This document shows, in pieces, positions 1-12,800 of a stretch of DNA of 64,000 bases. The stretch covers positions 17,519,501-17,583,500 of the forward strand of contig JAJNNQ010000009.1 of the NCBI GenBank assembly GCA_027886175.1. Reading direction: 5' to 3'. The DNA comes from Phylloscopus collybita. Its lineage: Eukaryota; Chordata; Aves; Passeriformes; Phylloscopidae. Every line of letters begins with the position of its first letter. Within the stretch, counting starts at the first letter, position 1. The notes under the pieces were generated by a model, which saw only the letters and a program-made list of their open reading frames with translations, had not been told where the DNA came from and made no database searches. Both the position numbers and the translations under genes were made by a program.

Positions 1-3000
1 GTTGTAATTGTGTCCCATAAACATCAGCATACATCTCTTTCTCTGACTTAGGGTTTTACATGGTGACATATTTAAGAAATTCTGCATTGGCCTCCAAAAG
101 AATTGTTGGAAGATAATCTCACGGATTTTATTTATTATTCATGTACATGAATATGTGTACTGGTCCATACATCAAGAATATTAAGGTGCTTCTATGTTCT
201 TCGTCATTAGACTGTATAGTATTTGGCCAAAAAAAAAAGTTATTTTAAGCATTTTGAGAAAAACAGTCCTCCTGGCCCAACTGGAAAATAGGAACACTCC
301 AAAACACAAGGCAATTTTGTTGTGTTGCTCTGCAGAACTGCTCCTTTCATGGAAAATGACTTGATAGTGTAGATATAGTCTCAGTTTCCTAAATACTTGT
401 TCCTGTGTGTGAGTAATTTTTCCCTTAAGAGCTCAAATAGGTAGGAAAAAGGAATATGTGACTGTAGCGCTGCTTTACAGTAATTAACTACTTAGCAAAA
501 TCAGTAGCAGAATGTAAATCTTCAAGAAGACATGGAAAACAGATGTGCCTTTGAACTCCAGCCTACATAGTCTGTATTGCCAAAACACTGCATAGATAGC
601 ATACTGACTTTTTTTAACACTAAAGCTTTATAGTGAATTGTAGAGACATAATTTTTTTCCTTTTGAAAGTTACTGCTTATTAATTTCTGTAATCTGAGAA
701 TTATATCATGGGAGAAATACAAATATCTATGTGTCCTTTTTTTGTATAATAAAACCTTAGCAATTTTAATAACATAAATGCTTAATTGAAATTAAATACT
801 TGTGAAATGTATGCAATTCCAATTTTTGGAACATAGAATTCTTACTTTTTTTACAGCAAGTACTTCTTTGAATATTCCTTGAAAAGAAAAAATATAGGTT
901 TTTTTGTCTCAAGTATTTCAAAATTCTGTGTAATGCTACGGAACTCAAAATAATGAAAAATAATGGTGAGGTCAGAATGAGAGTATAAGGGTCAGATATA
1001 AGTCAACAAACAACAAAGCCAATATGAGGGTTTTGTGATCTTTTACACTTGCCTTAGGGTATTTTTTTCTTCATCTCATTGTCTTCCTCAAAAATATGAG
1101 TGTGTATGAAAATTATGGGCATGGGCATGCAACAAATACTGAAGTTATTGTTAAGGAAGCAAAGAAGCAAGCCAGCTGACAAACAAACAAACAAACAAAC
1201 AACTCCATGTGCAGCATTATGTTTAAACTTATTTTAAAAAGAGTCTGAAGCCTTACAAAACTGGTTTCTCTGTCTTCTGCATGGTGAAATTTTATTAGAG
1301 GCAGACTGCAGTAGAAAATGCAGCTTTTTCATCAAAAGCCAGTAGATTGTCAGCCACAGACAGTAATCTAAAATTTTCTTTTACATCTGATAATGGGCTT
1401 CTGGTAAAATTGTGTCTTCTTCTCCTGATTGTCTTTGCAAATCATTCACCTCTAAAAGAGCAATGTGCTTTATATCCAGATTTTGGGCAGATTCTTCTAC
1501 TGATTAATACTTTTATGTTTGTTGTGTCCTGTTTCCTGTCTGTAGCAAGCGACTGAAAATTAAATTATACTGCCATGGCATGCTCTGAAAGTTTGATTCT
1601 TTATGGCGACCAGAGTCTGTTCCTTCATATGCATGTGGTTTTACTTAATTTGTAAAATAATGTTCTTGGAAGATTTTTAAAATTTTCGAAGAGTGGGAAC
1701 ATTAACCTCCACCTTATATTTTCATTTATAACTGTCAAATCTGTTCCAGGAGAAATGCTTTGTCAAAGGACTATTATCAACTCTGGTAATAACTGAATGA
1801 AATGTCCATCTTTCCTAAATAAGATATTGTGCTCAAATGCTGAGCACTGTAAGAAAAAATTAATGAATATATCTGGAGGAGACATGATCCTTCTCATTTT
1901 TTTCTGTTAAGTATGATAGGTATGGAATACTCCCCTCTAGAAAACATTTTTTTTATTGTGCACTTATAGTAACTGTGCCATTTTCCCCACCTCAAGACTG
2001 TCAGTATATTTCATCTAAGGAAAACATCTTCCCAATAACAATTATTTTGATGTAAATGAGACCAGGAGTTCTGGCCTTTTTTTTTTGGCAGAGGTTGAGC
2101 AAAAGCCTGAGGACAGAGTTCTTGCACTGAATTGATAAGAGTGCTATTGAAACTAGTAGTACCTTCTTACAAAGACCTTAAAAGCTGTGAGAACTTAAAG
2201 AAATGTTGTAATATGCTTTATATGGTAGTAAATTGTATCTTGTTTGTCTTTATAGTATCAAATTTCATCACAGGTATTTTGGTTCTAGCACAATCTCTAC
2301 ATATCTGCTTGTCTGTCTCTGTCTCAAAATAAAATGTACTCTGCATCTTGGGCAGAATGTACTATATCCCCAAGGTAATTCCAGTTATTTCTCTAGAAGT
2401 CAAAAACATGACATTAGCTATCCTTTCAACATAGCATGTAAAAGTGGGTCTATCTGTAAAAAATTGAAGCCCTCTTGAACCATAAAGTAAATGCTGATGT
2501 TATGGTCAGATATTCTAATTCTTATTGAGTTATAATTTATTAGTGAAATGAAACTTGTTCTTTAATCAAAAAATAAAGGTATTTCTTTTTCTGCCAAATC
2601 TTGAGGCTACTGAAATGGTAAAAACCTAGCCAAATTAGGGTACTTTTTATTTTTTTTTCTGCATGAACTCGTCATTTATGCTATTTCTACTTCAGTATTT
2701 ATGAACTTGCATTCCAAGTTGTTTAGCAAGAAAAGGAAAGGTCTGCATCAAGGAATTTGCTTGGTACAATGCCACAGAAACGTATGGCTTAGAAGCAAAC
2801 CACCTGCAGAAACAGCTGGTTACACAGACATAAATTTTGTTCATGAAATTTTGGTCCCCATTACCTGGGGGGATATATTGTAGTGAAAGTAACAAATATT
2901 TAACTATTTAATAGTCAGATACCTCTTAGGCCATAAAAGTAAACAATTCTTTTCTTATCCTGAGGGACAAAGTCTTAGAAATATACAGAGTGACATAAGT

Positions 3001-6000
3001 GTGTGCAGTAACATTTTAAAAATATATAGTTGGTTGTGAAAGATACCAGATGCTGGACAAAGCATTACCATAGCCTTAATGCTTCTCTTTCACAATTAGT
3101 ATCAGTTTGGGGGTTTGTCTCCTAAATGATTCATGTTGTATTGGAAGAAAGGTGTTCGTATATAAATATGTTTTTCTCAGATATGTTATCATGGATCCCT
3201 GAGATATTAAAGCTTGAGTCATATTATAAAAATGTGCTGGTGTGATACAAAATTTAGGCACCTCCATGTGGGTATTAAATACCAGGTGCTCAAGATGCTT
3301 GTGAAACCCCACTAAGTTACTGTCTATAACCTTAGATTCTTAAATTCTTTTTTACTTCTGATTCTATAAACTTTTCCAATTAGAATCACAGTTATAGTTT
3401 CAGATCACATAGGTGTCAATATTTTGCCCTAAATCTTAAAAGATTTATATTTAGAACTGAGTATCATCTAATATTTTTTAAGAGTTTGGAGCTTCCTTTC
3501 GAAATAGAGACTCAGAAGCTTTCAGTTTTTCCTCAGTGGGCCATAATCCAAGTTTGACCTAAGCGTGGAAGATAAAATCACTATTAAGTGTCTAGAATGT
3601 TTCTCACCTTTCTACCTTTTTAGTATAGAGTATGAGAGATTTTCTTTGCTTGTTGGAAACCTCGTCTGAACCACCCTAAGGCTCAGGCACATTGGATTTT
3701 CCTACGTGTTTCTTTGTCAAATTTTTATGCTATGACTCTGAACTTGTGTATATACTTTTGACCCTAACATATTATTATGATGCTTTAGCCAACAAGCTTT
3801 ATTCCAGCAAAGAGGAAACCCACATAAAATTGCTTTGAGCACGGATGTCACTTCGCCAACCAGTCACGCAAATGAGAAATTCTTAAAATAAAAATAATTC
3901 TTTTGAAATAGAAAGCCTTCTGAAAGGTCACTGATATTTATATTTTAAGTGCAAACTCAGAGCAGTAGTAAAGTGTTTGGAGTTCTCAGAATTCTATGAA
4001 TGGTTTTACTGTTCCTGCAGTGCATGACAAAAATGCTGACAGGGAAGCCTCAGGCCACCTGCTAGGCATAGCAGGATTCACTACGTGCCATACTAAAGGC
4101 TGAATGGCAAGGTTGACACTGAGCTACTCAATAAAATAGATCTTTCACATCCTCCAAGAAATGAAACCCTAGTGTTTCAGGACAAGCATCTATAATGACC
4201 CAAGAGAATGCTGCAATATTTATATTTTCTAAATGGAATTTCTATCTTTTTTTCTAGCTTTCTATCTCCCTCAACTCTCAGCTGGGAATAAGAAGAGTAA
4301 GAAGAACTGAGGAGTGAAATCTAAGAATTCAAGCAGCATTGAGATATTTGAATGTTTTACTCCACATTTATAGTCATGTTACATACCATAGATACGACAT
4401 TTTGACATTACCTAAATTCTGCATTTCAATGAAGCAGCAGCTGCTTGTTGGACTACAAGATTGCTATTATGAGGAACTGTTGCCTCATGGGGAAAAATAT
4501 CTTCAAATACATTCTTATTTAATTTTAAATTGTATAAAAACAATGAAACTCATAAGATTGATCCTGTTCTTTTATCTCTCAGCCTGACCTCCATGTCATT
4601 ATTCTTTGCCCTTGCAAAAAATGTCTGCTTTCATGAAGCCTGGAGACTGCTTTAAGGCTTCCTATTGAAGTTAATAGAGAGTAACTAAGAATCTAGTCAG
4701 AATTTCATTAAGTATTATTTGTAGTTCCATGAAGTAATGCTGATGCAATCACTGATGTAATGTCAGATACCAAATGAAATTATTGATACTTCTTTTGAAA
4801 ACTGTGACTACTATTACTACTTCAAAGCCATTGGAACAAAAAGGAAATTTTACATGAGAAACAACTGGTTATTAACCTTAATACATGGAGAAGATCATAC
4901 AGCAATGATGTGATTCTAGGGAGAGAAGCCAATTGAGGAAAGAAACTCTGAATCTTTAAATCTTTTTCCAGGCAAGGTTTTTAGCTAAATACTTACTGAT
5001 TTCTTCTGTCATCTTGCAATCTAAGAGATTGAAAGAAAAGTATAGATCATTTTGCTATTTCATATCTTCATTTTCTACTTAACCCCATCCATTTCTGGTG
5101 TTCTGTTTCTGCACATTAAATCTGAAATAAAATTTGTAGCTGGGCACATGGTGGTGTCTGACAGACAATTATAAAGCAAAACTGTCATGAGGGATAGACA
5201 ACATATATATATACACAGGGTCCACCATTGTTGAAACAGGGATTTTTAACATTACTCATCAACAGTATCCTTACCTTCAGGAGATAGCCTGAAGATCAAG
5301 CATGTAAATTGTCATGAAAGCAAAACATTTTCAGTAGATAGAAGACACAAAATTATGAAAAATATTCTGTTTCATTTAATGGATTCTAAATCAAACAGTC
5401 TATAGTATGATATGTTTTAGGTTAATTAGTTTAATCCATATTTAATTAAGCTGATGTTTCCATGCCAACAAATGGTTTTTAAATTGTGGAAATCTTGGCG
5501 ATGTAGAATGAGAGTAAAAAATTAATTGCCTGAAACATTTCGTTGTAATTCTCTTAAATAAAATGTGAAGTGCTTCCACATTTGTAGTTCAAGTTCAGCT
5601 AATGGCCACAGCTCCAGTTCTGTGAGGGAATAATTTAGTTCAACTGCACTCATACATCAAGGCTGACTGTAGCACAGTAACAAGTTTTCTGTTATTTCAT
5701 CTTTAAATAAGCATATGATGGAAACAACATATTCACTAACAACAGGTGTTGCATATAAGTCTATAACACCTTAGACCAGTCTATACTCAGATATATCACA
5801 CTGAGATTATTTAATAAATTTGTCTAGAATGTTGCATCAACAGCACAACAGAATGTCACAACTACAGCATATCTGTAGTGAGGTGGAGAAGGTAATCTTG
5901 GAGGAAAATAAAGGAATCCTAATTAGATTATAGGAGGTTTCTTACATTCAGAATAATTGTGTTGTAAAACATGTTACGTGAACTGTACAAACACTGTATA

Positions 6001-6148
6001 ACTACTGACTATGGAGGCTAAAAGTAGCTTGTCAGTTCAAATAGAGGATCCTTATCAATAGGGAAAAATACTTACTTCCAAGCCAGTAGAGACTGCAGTA
6101 CTACTTGCTGACACAGCAACTCTCCATCCTGAAAAAAAGCAAGATGTG
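1..6148. other. Gene-free AT-rich DNA
   Basis: No ORF above about 82 codons and no repeat family that I can name. There are short poly-A/T runs and a (CAAA)n tract near 1181. Confidence 0.6.
1181..1202 (+). repeat. (CAAA)n microsatellite
   Basis: About five perfect CAAA units. Confidence 0.85.
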
Positions 6149-6330
6149 TCCCTTCCCTTCCCTTCCCTTCCCTTCCCTTCCCTTCCCTTCCCTTCCCTTC
6201 CCTTCCCTTCCCTTCCCTTCCCTTCCCTTCCCTTCCCTTCCCTTCCCTTCCCTTCCCTTCCCTTCCCTTCCCTTCCCTTCCCTTCCCTTCCCTTCCCTTC
6301 CCTTCCCTTCCCTTCCCTTCCCTTCCCTTT
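6149..6330 (+). repeat. (CCCTT)n microsatellite, about 36 perfect units
   Basis: An unbroken pyrimidine tract of about 182 bp, with every purine on the other strand. It opens several frames, giving a false Pro-Phe-Pro-Ser-Leu repeat ORF on the + strand. A T-rich stretch follows. Confidence 0.97.
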
Positions 6331-6526
6331 TTTCTTTTCCTTTTGTATTTGTATTCTGTACTTATTTGTTATTGTTCTTGCTAAAAATTAGTTTGATTTT
6401 TTTTATTTGGCCCCTAAGTAACAGTAAAAACTATGTTATGATAGTTTCTTGTGGAAACTGTCCATGAGAACAGAAGTTTCAGATAATGCCATTGACATTA
6501 AGCAGTTATTAAAGGAAATACATGAA

Positions 6527-6850
6527 ATCATAGAATGGTTTGAGCTGAAAGGGATCTTAAATGTCACGTAGTTCCAACCTCCATGCCATAGGCAGGAACA
6601 CTGTCCATTAGACCACGTTGCTTCAAATACCATCCAACCTGACCTTGAATACTTCTAGGGATGCGGTATCCAAAGCTTTTCTGAGCAATCTGTTTCAGTG
6701 TTTTACTACCCTCAGTGAAGAATTTCATCCTAATGTTTTATCTATATCAGTTTTAAGCCATTACCCCTTGTCCTATCACTACATGCCCTTGTAAGAAGTC
6801 CCCCCTGCATTTTTCCTGTGGTAACCCTTGGCAGAGCTGGAGCCAGGGGA
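6527..6850 (-). mobile_element. CR1 LINE 3' end, minus strand
   Basis: Begins with ATCATAGAATGG, the reverse complement of the CR1 3' tail (CCATTCTATGAT). It then reads back through the CR1 3' region, with recognisable pieces such as TTAAGCCATTACCCCTTGTC. It is a 5'-truncated copy with many substitutions; the upstream end near 6850 is approximate. Confidence 0.85.
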
Positions 6851-9800
6851 TCCATTCTGCCAAGCCTATGTCTCAGATCTGTAGACTCTTTCATCCCCAT
6901 ACTTTTCTCTCTTTGATCCCTTCAGTCTTGAAGTGCATCCCAGGGTGGCAGAGTTCAGCAGCACAGGGAAGACAACATGAGCAAGCTAAATCCTCTTCAA
7001 GGATTTGAGAACAATGGGTAAAAATTCTCTAAATTTGATGATTGTACAGAATGCAGTCTTTTTACTTCTTGGCTCACTGGTCAAATCTCTGACATGATAC
7101 ATGAAAAGACTGGCACAACCACCAACAGAATTGAAAAGAGAGTGTCTTCTCATTTTACATAAAGAAAAGGTTGCAAATCTAACCTGAGAAGAGGATCTCA
7201 AGACATAATCCTAATCTGAAAATAACTTCTTTTTACATCTCAGAATCAAATTTATAGACGCTGAAATGTATAAGATTTTGGGTTCACTCTGATTTCTCAT
7301 TTTCTGTTGACCAGTTCAAGATGGAATCTTCTGTAAATCCCTAATGTGCTGCTTAAAACTTGCATGTAATATATTTAATATTTACCCTTCAGCATGCACC
7401 ATATTCTCCAAATTTTCTAACACTACCATGTCAACACTTTTGTGGATCTGGTTCCTGAATCTAAAATTTTTTAATACCAGTACAGTCAATACATCTAAAT
7501 CTGGCCTTTTGAGTACAGACTAAGCACAACTGAAAGTAAAAACTTTTCTATTTTCTGAATTAATTTATTAAATCCTCTTAAATTATGTATCACATTAAAT
7601 CTCTTAAGTTCAAGAGACTCATGGCAGTTTAGTCTTTCATTATTTTTTGGTTTGAGGTCAAATTTTTATGAGCACTTCTCTTGATGTCTATGTAATATTC
7701 TGTTCTGTTTGCTTCAATTAAGATCATTACCATGTTTAAGGTCTAACTTCTCTAACAAATCTTATTAATATGAGTATGGCAGCAAGCATGCCTCTTTTGC
7801 CACAATTTAAAAGATACTGCAATAGTTATGCAAGTTTGCTAGAACTAAATTGTTTAAGAACACAAAATTTCTGTTTAGGCTTTGTGTGTCATAATTTGTC
7901 TCCATCTTTCACTAGGTTCTTCCCATCAAACTACATCTTCCCAAGAGGATATAAAATCCAAATTAAAGAACTAAGGAATTTAAAATACAGACCCTTTCTA
8001 TCAAATAAACTTGAACTGCAAAAAGCTCTGAAAATGTTCTAATGGAGGACAACTAATCCATATTGTTGTCATGGCAACCAGAATGAATGCAAACTCATTT
8101 TTACACTAGAAATTGAAAACATTACTGTCAGGTAATAAAACTAATTAGTTTTAGTTAATAATATCTATTGGAAAGTTTTACATTTCCAAGCATAACTGCT
8201 AAATATTAGGAATATACAAATTTAGAATCAGGAGAAATAATAAATACTATTTATTGGTATTTATGAAAATAATTGAACTTTTAAGCAATTAATTTTTTCA
8301 TTAGGAAAAAGAAAAAATTACTCTGAGCTACCATTGTTGCTAGTTTTGAAAAAAAAATGTTAAAAGCAGAAGCTTAGAATGTGAAGTAACACAGTAGAAA
8401 GCTGATATTAAAATAATAACTTTTTTGTTTTGTTGTGTGTAGAATATAGCAAAATTTATTAGAACTAGTAGATAAAATGTAACTTGTTGAGCACACGAGA
8501 TTAAGTAAAAAATCTATAGAGATGGCAAACACATTAGGTGATTTCTAAAGTAATACTTGCAGCTCTAAATAATAACCGTTTCCAGCTGAGTTATATAGCA
8601 GAGAAATGCTAGGTGAAGATGTGTTTCAGTGGGAATTTTACAGGAAAACAAAATTTTTAAGATTTTGTGAGAAGAAACTGAGAATATCTTTCTTGCAGAA
8701 AAAGTGGGTTTCAGACATCTTTTCTTCCACTTATGTTATGAAAATTAATAATGGCAATCTTGGTTAGCCTGAACCAAACAATTCTTCAAAAATTTTATGT
8801 TCTCTACTAAACAATGTACATGACATCTTTCTACAGCTAATTCACAAACATAGCCTATGATAACCTAGTTTGAAGGCAGGTACTGCAAAACAGTCACACC
8901 TGAAGCCTTTCTGAGATACTGATGTTTGAGAACATCATGATGTCAACTGCTAAAGCAGAGATTTTGCAGAGAATTCCAGCCCTGTAGGGATTAATTACTC
9001 AAAAAAAGAGTCCATGATTCCCTTTTTATTATTTGGTGATACTAGTAAATCTTGTATTTGCAAGCTAGCAAATTCCATATTGCTAGTACCTGCACTTGAC
9101 AAACACATGGGTACAAGAACATCTGTACATATAAATATGTTTGAACAAACCCATAAATTTTTTGAGGGAGGAATAAAGTTTATTTTAAAGGCTCAGTAGT
9201 CCTAAGTCACATCCTAACTTCTTTTGTCTTCTGTAAAAAGAGACATGAAAAATCAAAATTTAAATTCCGTTTTTGCTGTAGGAATGATGTTATGGGCTTA
9301 GAGGCTCTAGGGTTTCATTCATCAAGAGATTTTCAGTTATTTTGAACACAAAAAGCAATACATGCTTACCTGTTGAAATCTAGCAGCAGTATAATTGTCT
9401 TGACTCTTGGCCCATCTAAACCTGTTAGATATTTCTCTTATGGCATAATGGATTTTCACTAATAATGAAGAAGTTCAGAATACACTGATATAAAGTTAAG
9501 GGGATTTGGTTCAGTGACTTCAAATCATGGAATCATTGACACATGTAGAAACATCTCCCTTGTTTCCACCTATGCACATTAGGGGACTAAGGTACCAGAT
9601 GGAATAAGTTCCAATTCTTGCTCTCAGGTGGTTTGGTGTTGTAATTGAGGCAATAAGCAATTAACTCTAATTATTCTCATGAAGATAAGCAAGTATGACC
9701 TTGATCTGATATGACTAGGGAATTAGTGGGGTGTACCTGGATGTACAATCATTGAGAAGTGGCTTTTCAAAGTAAATCTCTCCTTTGACATGGGAATTTT

Positions 9801-12800
9801 ATTAGAAGTTGGTTGGTAATGAGACCCATGAGCTTGTGAGAAATAACGGCTATTCCAGGTGTCTTCTGAGTGCATTGAATGATTAACTAGGGTTTTAATC
9901 AGACTTAGATTTGCAAAAGCTATTTCTGTATAGATGTTAGCTTTAGGTGTTTTGAAAATGGAATTGGAGAGTGAAGATTAATGTTAGGACTTCATTAAGT
10001 GGCACCAAGATTGCTAATTCAACCTGATATTTCTGCTTAGGAATGTAAGATTAGAATTTATTTCTATCTGAAAGAAGCAGAATTTTAAAAATAGAATAAA
10101 ATCCATTATAGTGATGAAGAAAAATGATAATAGTCTAGAACGATGTTTTAATTAATATTGGGCTAACCCTGGGCGACTGGAAATGTCAACTGCAATTGAC
10201 CACGTCAAGCCACAATGTGTGCAGTCTAGGGACCAAAAAGATGATGATTTGAGGCAAACAGAAAAAACCAAACTGTAAAGCACCTAAAATTAAAGCACAT
10301 GGAACTTAAAAGGAATGGAAACAGCAGTTATGCTGGACTTAGACAGACATAGATGCTGGCACTAAACATTAGCTTCTGGCAGTGCCAGACTAGTTGAATG
10401 CAGGGTTTACTGGAAAATATGATTGTGAAAGTAATGCATATTTTTCAAAGTGTAATTTTAACTGCCTCATCTTGGATCCTCTTTGTCTGTTTTTCTATGC
10501 ATACAATGAAAATTCATATTAAATTTTTTCCCTTCTCTCCCTTTTGTGGAGAAGATTGCTGTCTTAAATTCAACTGCAGCAAGTTAATTTTCTGCAATTA
10601 TCACGTGTCACATTGTTAAGCAGAAAAAATGCTATTTTAACTTCTCTGCAGGTTTAAGAGACATTTTATTTATGCTGTAACATTACTATTTTCACCAACT
10701 TCAGAGGACAATATAAGAAAAGCAGCTGCTGAAAGCCGAAATGTTATCTTATAAATAGAGCATTTATCTACTTCACCTTTTGAATACCATTTATTTTCTG
10801 AAAATGGAATGTGGAACAAATAAATAATATTTCATAGGACTAATAGTTGATAGAATATTTTCCTTAAATTTTAAGTTCCTCTCAAAGGGTCTGTTGTTCT
10901 CTCTAGGACTGACAAAGTTCTCTTGTGTATTAAATAGCTTTGAAGATGTTTTTGTTTTGGTCAGAAATATTATTCTGACTTCAAAAGTGGATCAGCTGAT
11001 AAGTAAGAATTAACTAAAACCAAAACCCAAAGCTAGTGGTGAGAAAATGTAAATGACTGTTTTCAGGCGCTGCTTGGTGCAGTGACTGAAATGTAATTGT
11101 AAGTCTCCCGGAAAAATATTGGAGAGACTACTAAGTGAAAATTTCATAGGCGGGTGCAGGAGAGCAATATAGTGTTGTATAATTTGTTCTGAGCATTTTT
11201 TCTATCCTGCTGTGGACTTCTCCTGTGTAGCCCTTCAATCAGCAGGACAACAAATAGTCAGAATGTCTCAGCCCAAATGAAGATGGAGATGAAACACTAA
11301 AACAGAGACACAGACAGACATGTCAAATCTCTTGGACTTTTTGAGTCACCCAAAGAATTTTCTTCAGAATGAACAGTAGAATAGGCTACATAGATATTAG
11401 ATCAACTTGTTTAGCTGATTTGTTATCTATTTAACCTACTCTATTGTGAATGATGTCAGGATCTGAAAATCTGCCTGTAAAATAGTGAGCCAGATGACTA
11501 ATACCATCCACCTCTTCCTCATTTTTTTTTTTATCTTAGCTTCTGAACCCATTATACAAAGTGGGTTTTTTTGGTTTTAGGGTGTTTTCATTACTAGTAG
11601 TAGTCTAATAAGTATGCCAGAGTGGGGCAGGTCAGAGTCATGATCCTTGCCCCTGGAATAAAAAAATAGTGATTTTGGAACCAGTATTTACTTTCCAGTC
11701 TTTCTTCTACTGTGTTTTCCACAGTATTGTCCCAGGAGTGTTTAGTAAATTTTCTGATCTATTTTAATGTGTGAACTAGACATTTTACTGACACCTAAAT
11801 CTTTTAGTCCTGAGTTCATCTACTGTGTTTACTTATGTGAAGAAAAAACCTCTTGCATTCCTTTTGCATTTGTGCTTAGTAAATATTTTGTGCACATATT
11901 TAATTTACTGGAATTGATCACAATGGTTTATCCCAACTTTAGTTGCTGTTATATTGAATAGAGTTAGTAGTTAACTAAGTAGCTTTTTAGTATTAAATGA
12001 CAATTCACTATACTGAACATTGTTTTCAAAACTTGAAATTACTCATTCAACTAGAACAAGAGTAAAAATAATACAAAATAATTAGCAATTTTCTGCCCCA
12101 TCTCACTCTTGTGCTACAGAGGTCTGATATGCATCCCATGTCTCTCTCATATGGACACTGCCAAACATGCATTGCTACTGCACTTCATGTGCACTGCTGC
12201 AGTGTAAATACACTTTTCCACTCCACAGTGTAGAGATATAGACATGTACTTTCACTGTTCCTCTTAACTTTCATCTTTGGACAAACACATAGTGATGCTT
12301 GCTGGATCAAAAAACATGCGCAGAAGCAAGTAGGAGGATATGGGTGGAGCTGGGCCCATCTCATGTGTAAACCAAGAAATTATGTGAGCAGAACCAAGCA
12401 CTCTGTTCTCTAGGAAAATTACTTATTTTTTCTCTACCACAAGGAAAGAAAATTTTAAAAAAAAATATCTTAGATTTTCAAACTGGCCTCTGGAATGAAC
12501 TTGCAATCAATCCAATGACTGAATAAACTCAACTCCCCGCAGTTGCAAGTTAAGTGACTGAAATGACAATTGTCTTGTGAAACTTCTGAAAACCTAGACT
12601 TCTCAGTATTGTAGGCTTCAAGCTCCAATCTAATTGTCTATTTTTCCTATCTGATTTTAATGTTGGTTTTGTCTGTTTTAGGCTCCTCCCCCTTATATAT
12701 GCACAGTGTGAAACACCTTTGAGACCAGTAGCTTGTTCTCATTTGTTACCTACCCTCTCTACTTTCAACTAGTTTTAAAATAGTTTTAATTTTTTTTTCT

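Noticed and set aside
6105..6467. 120-codon and 81-codon ORFs of Pro-Phe-Pro-Ser-Leu repeats
   Set aside because: Made by the (CCCTT)n microsatellite.
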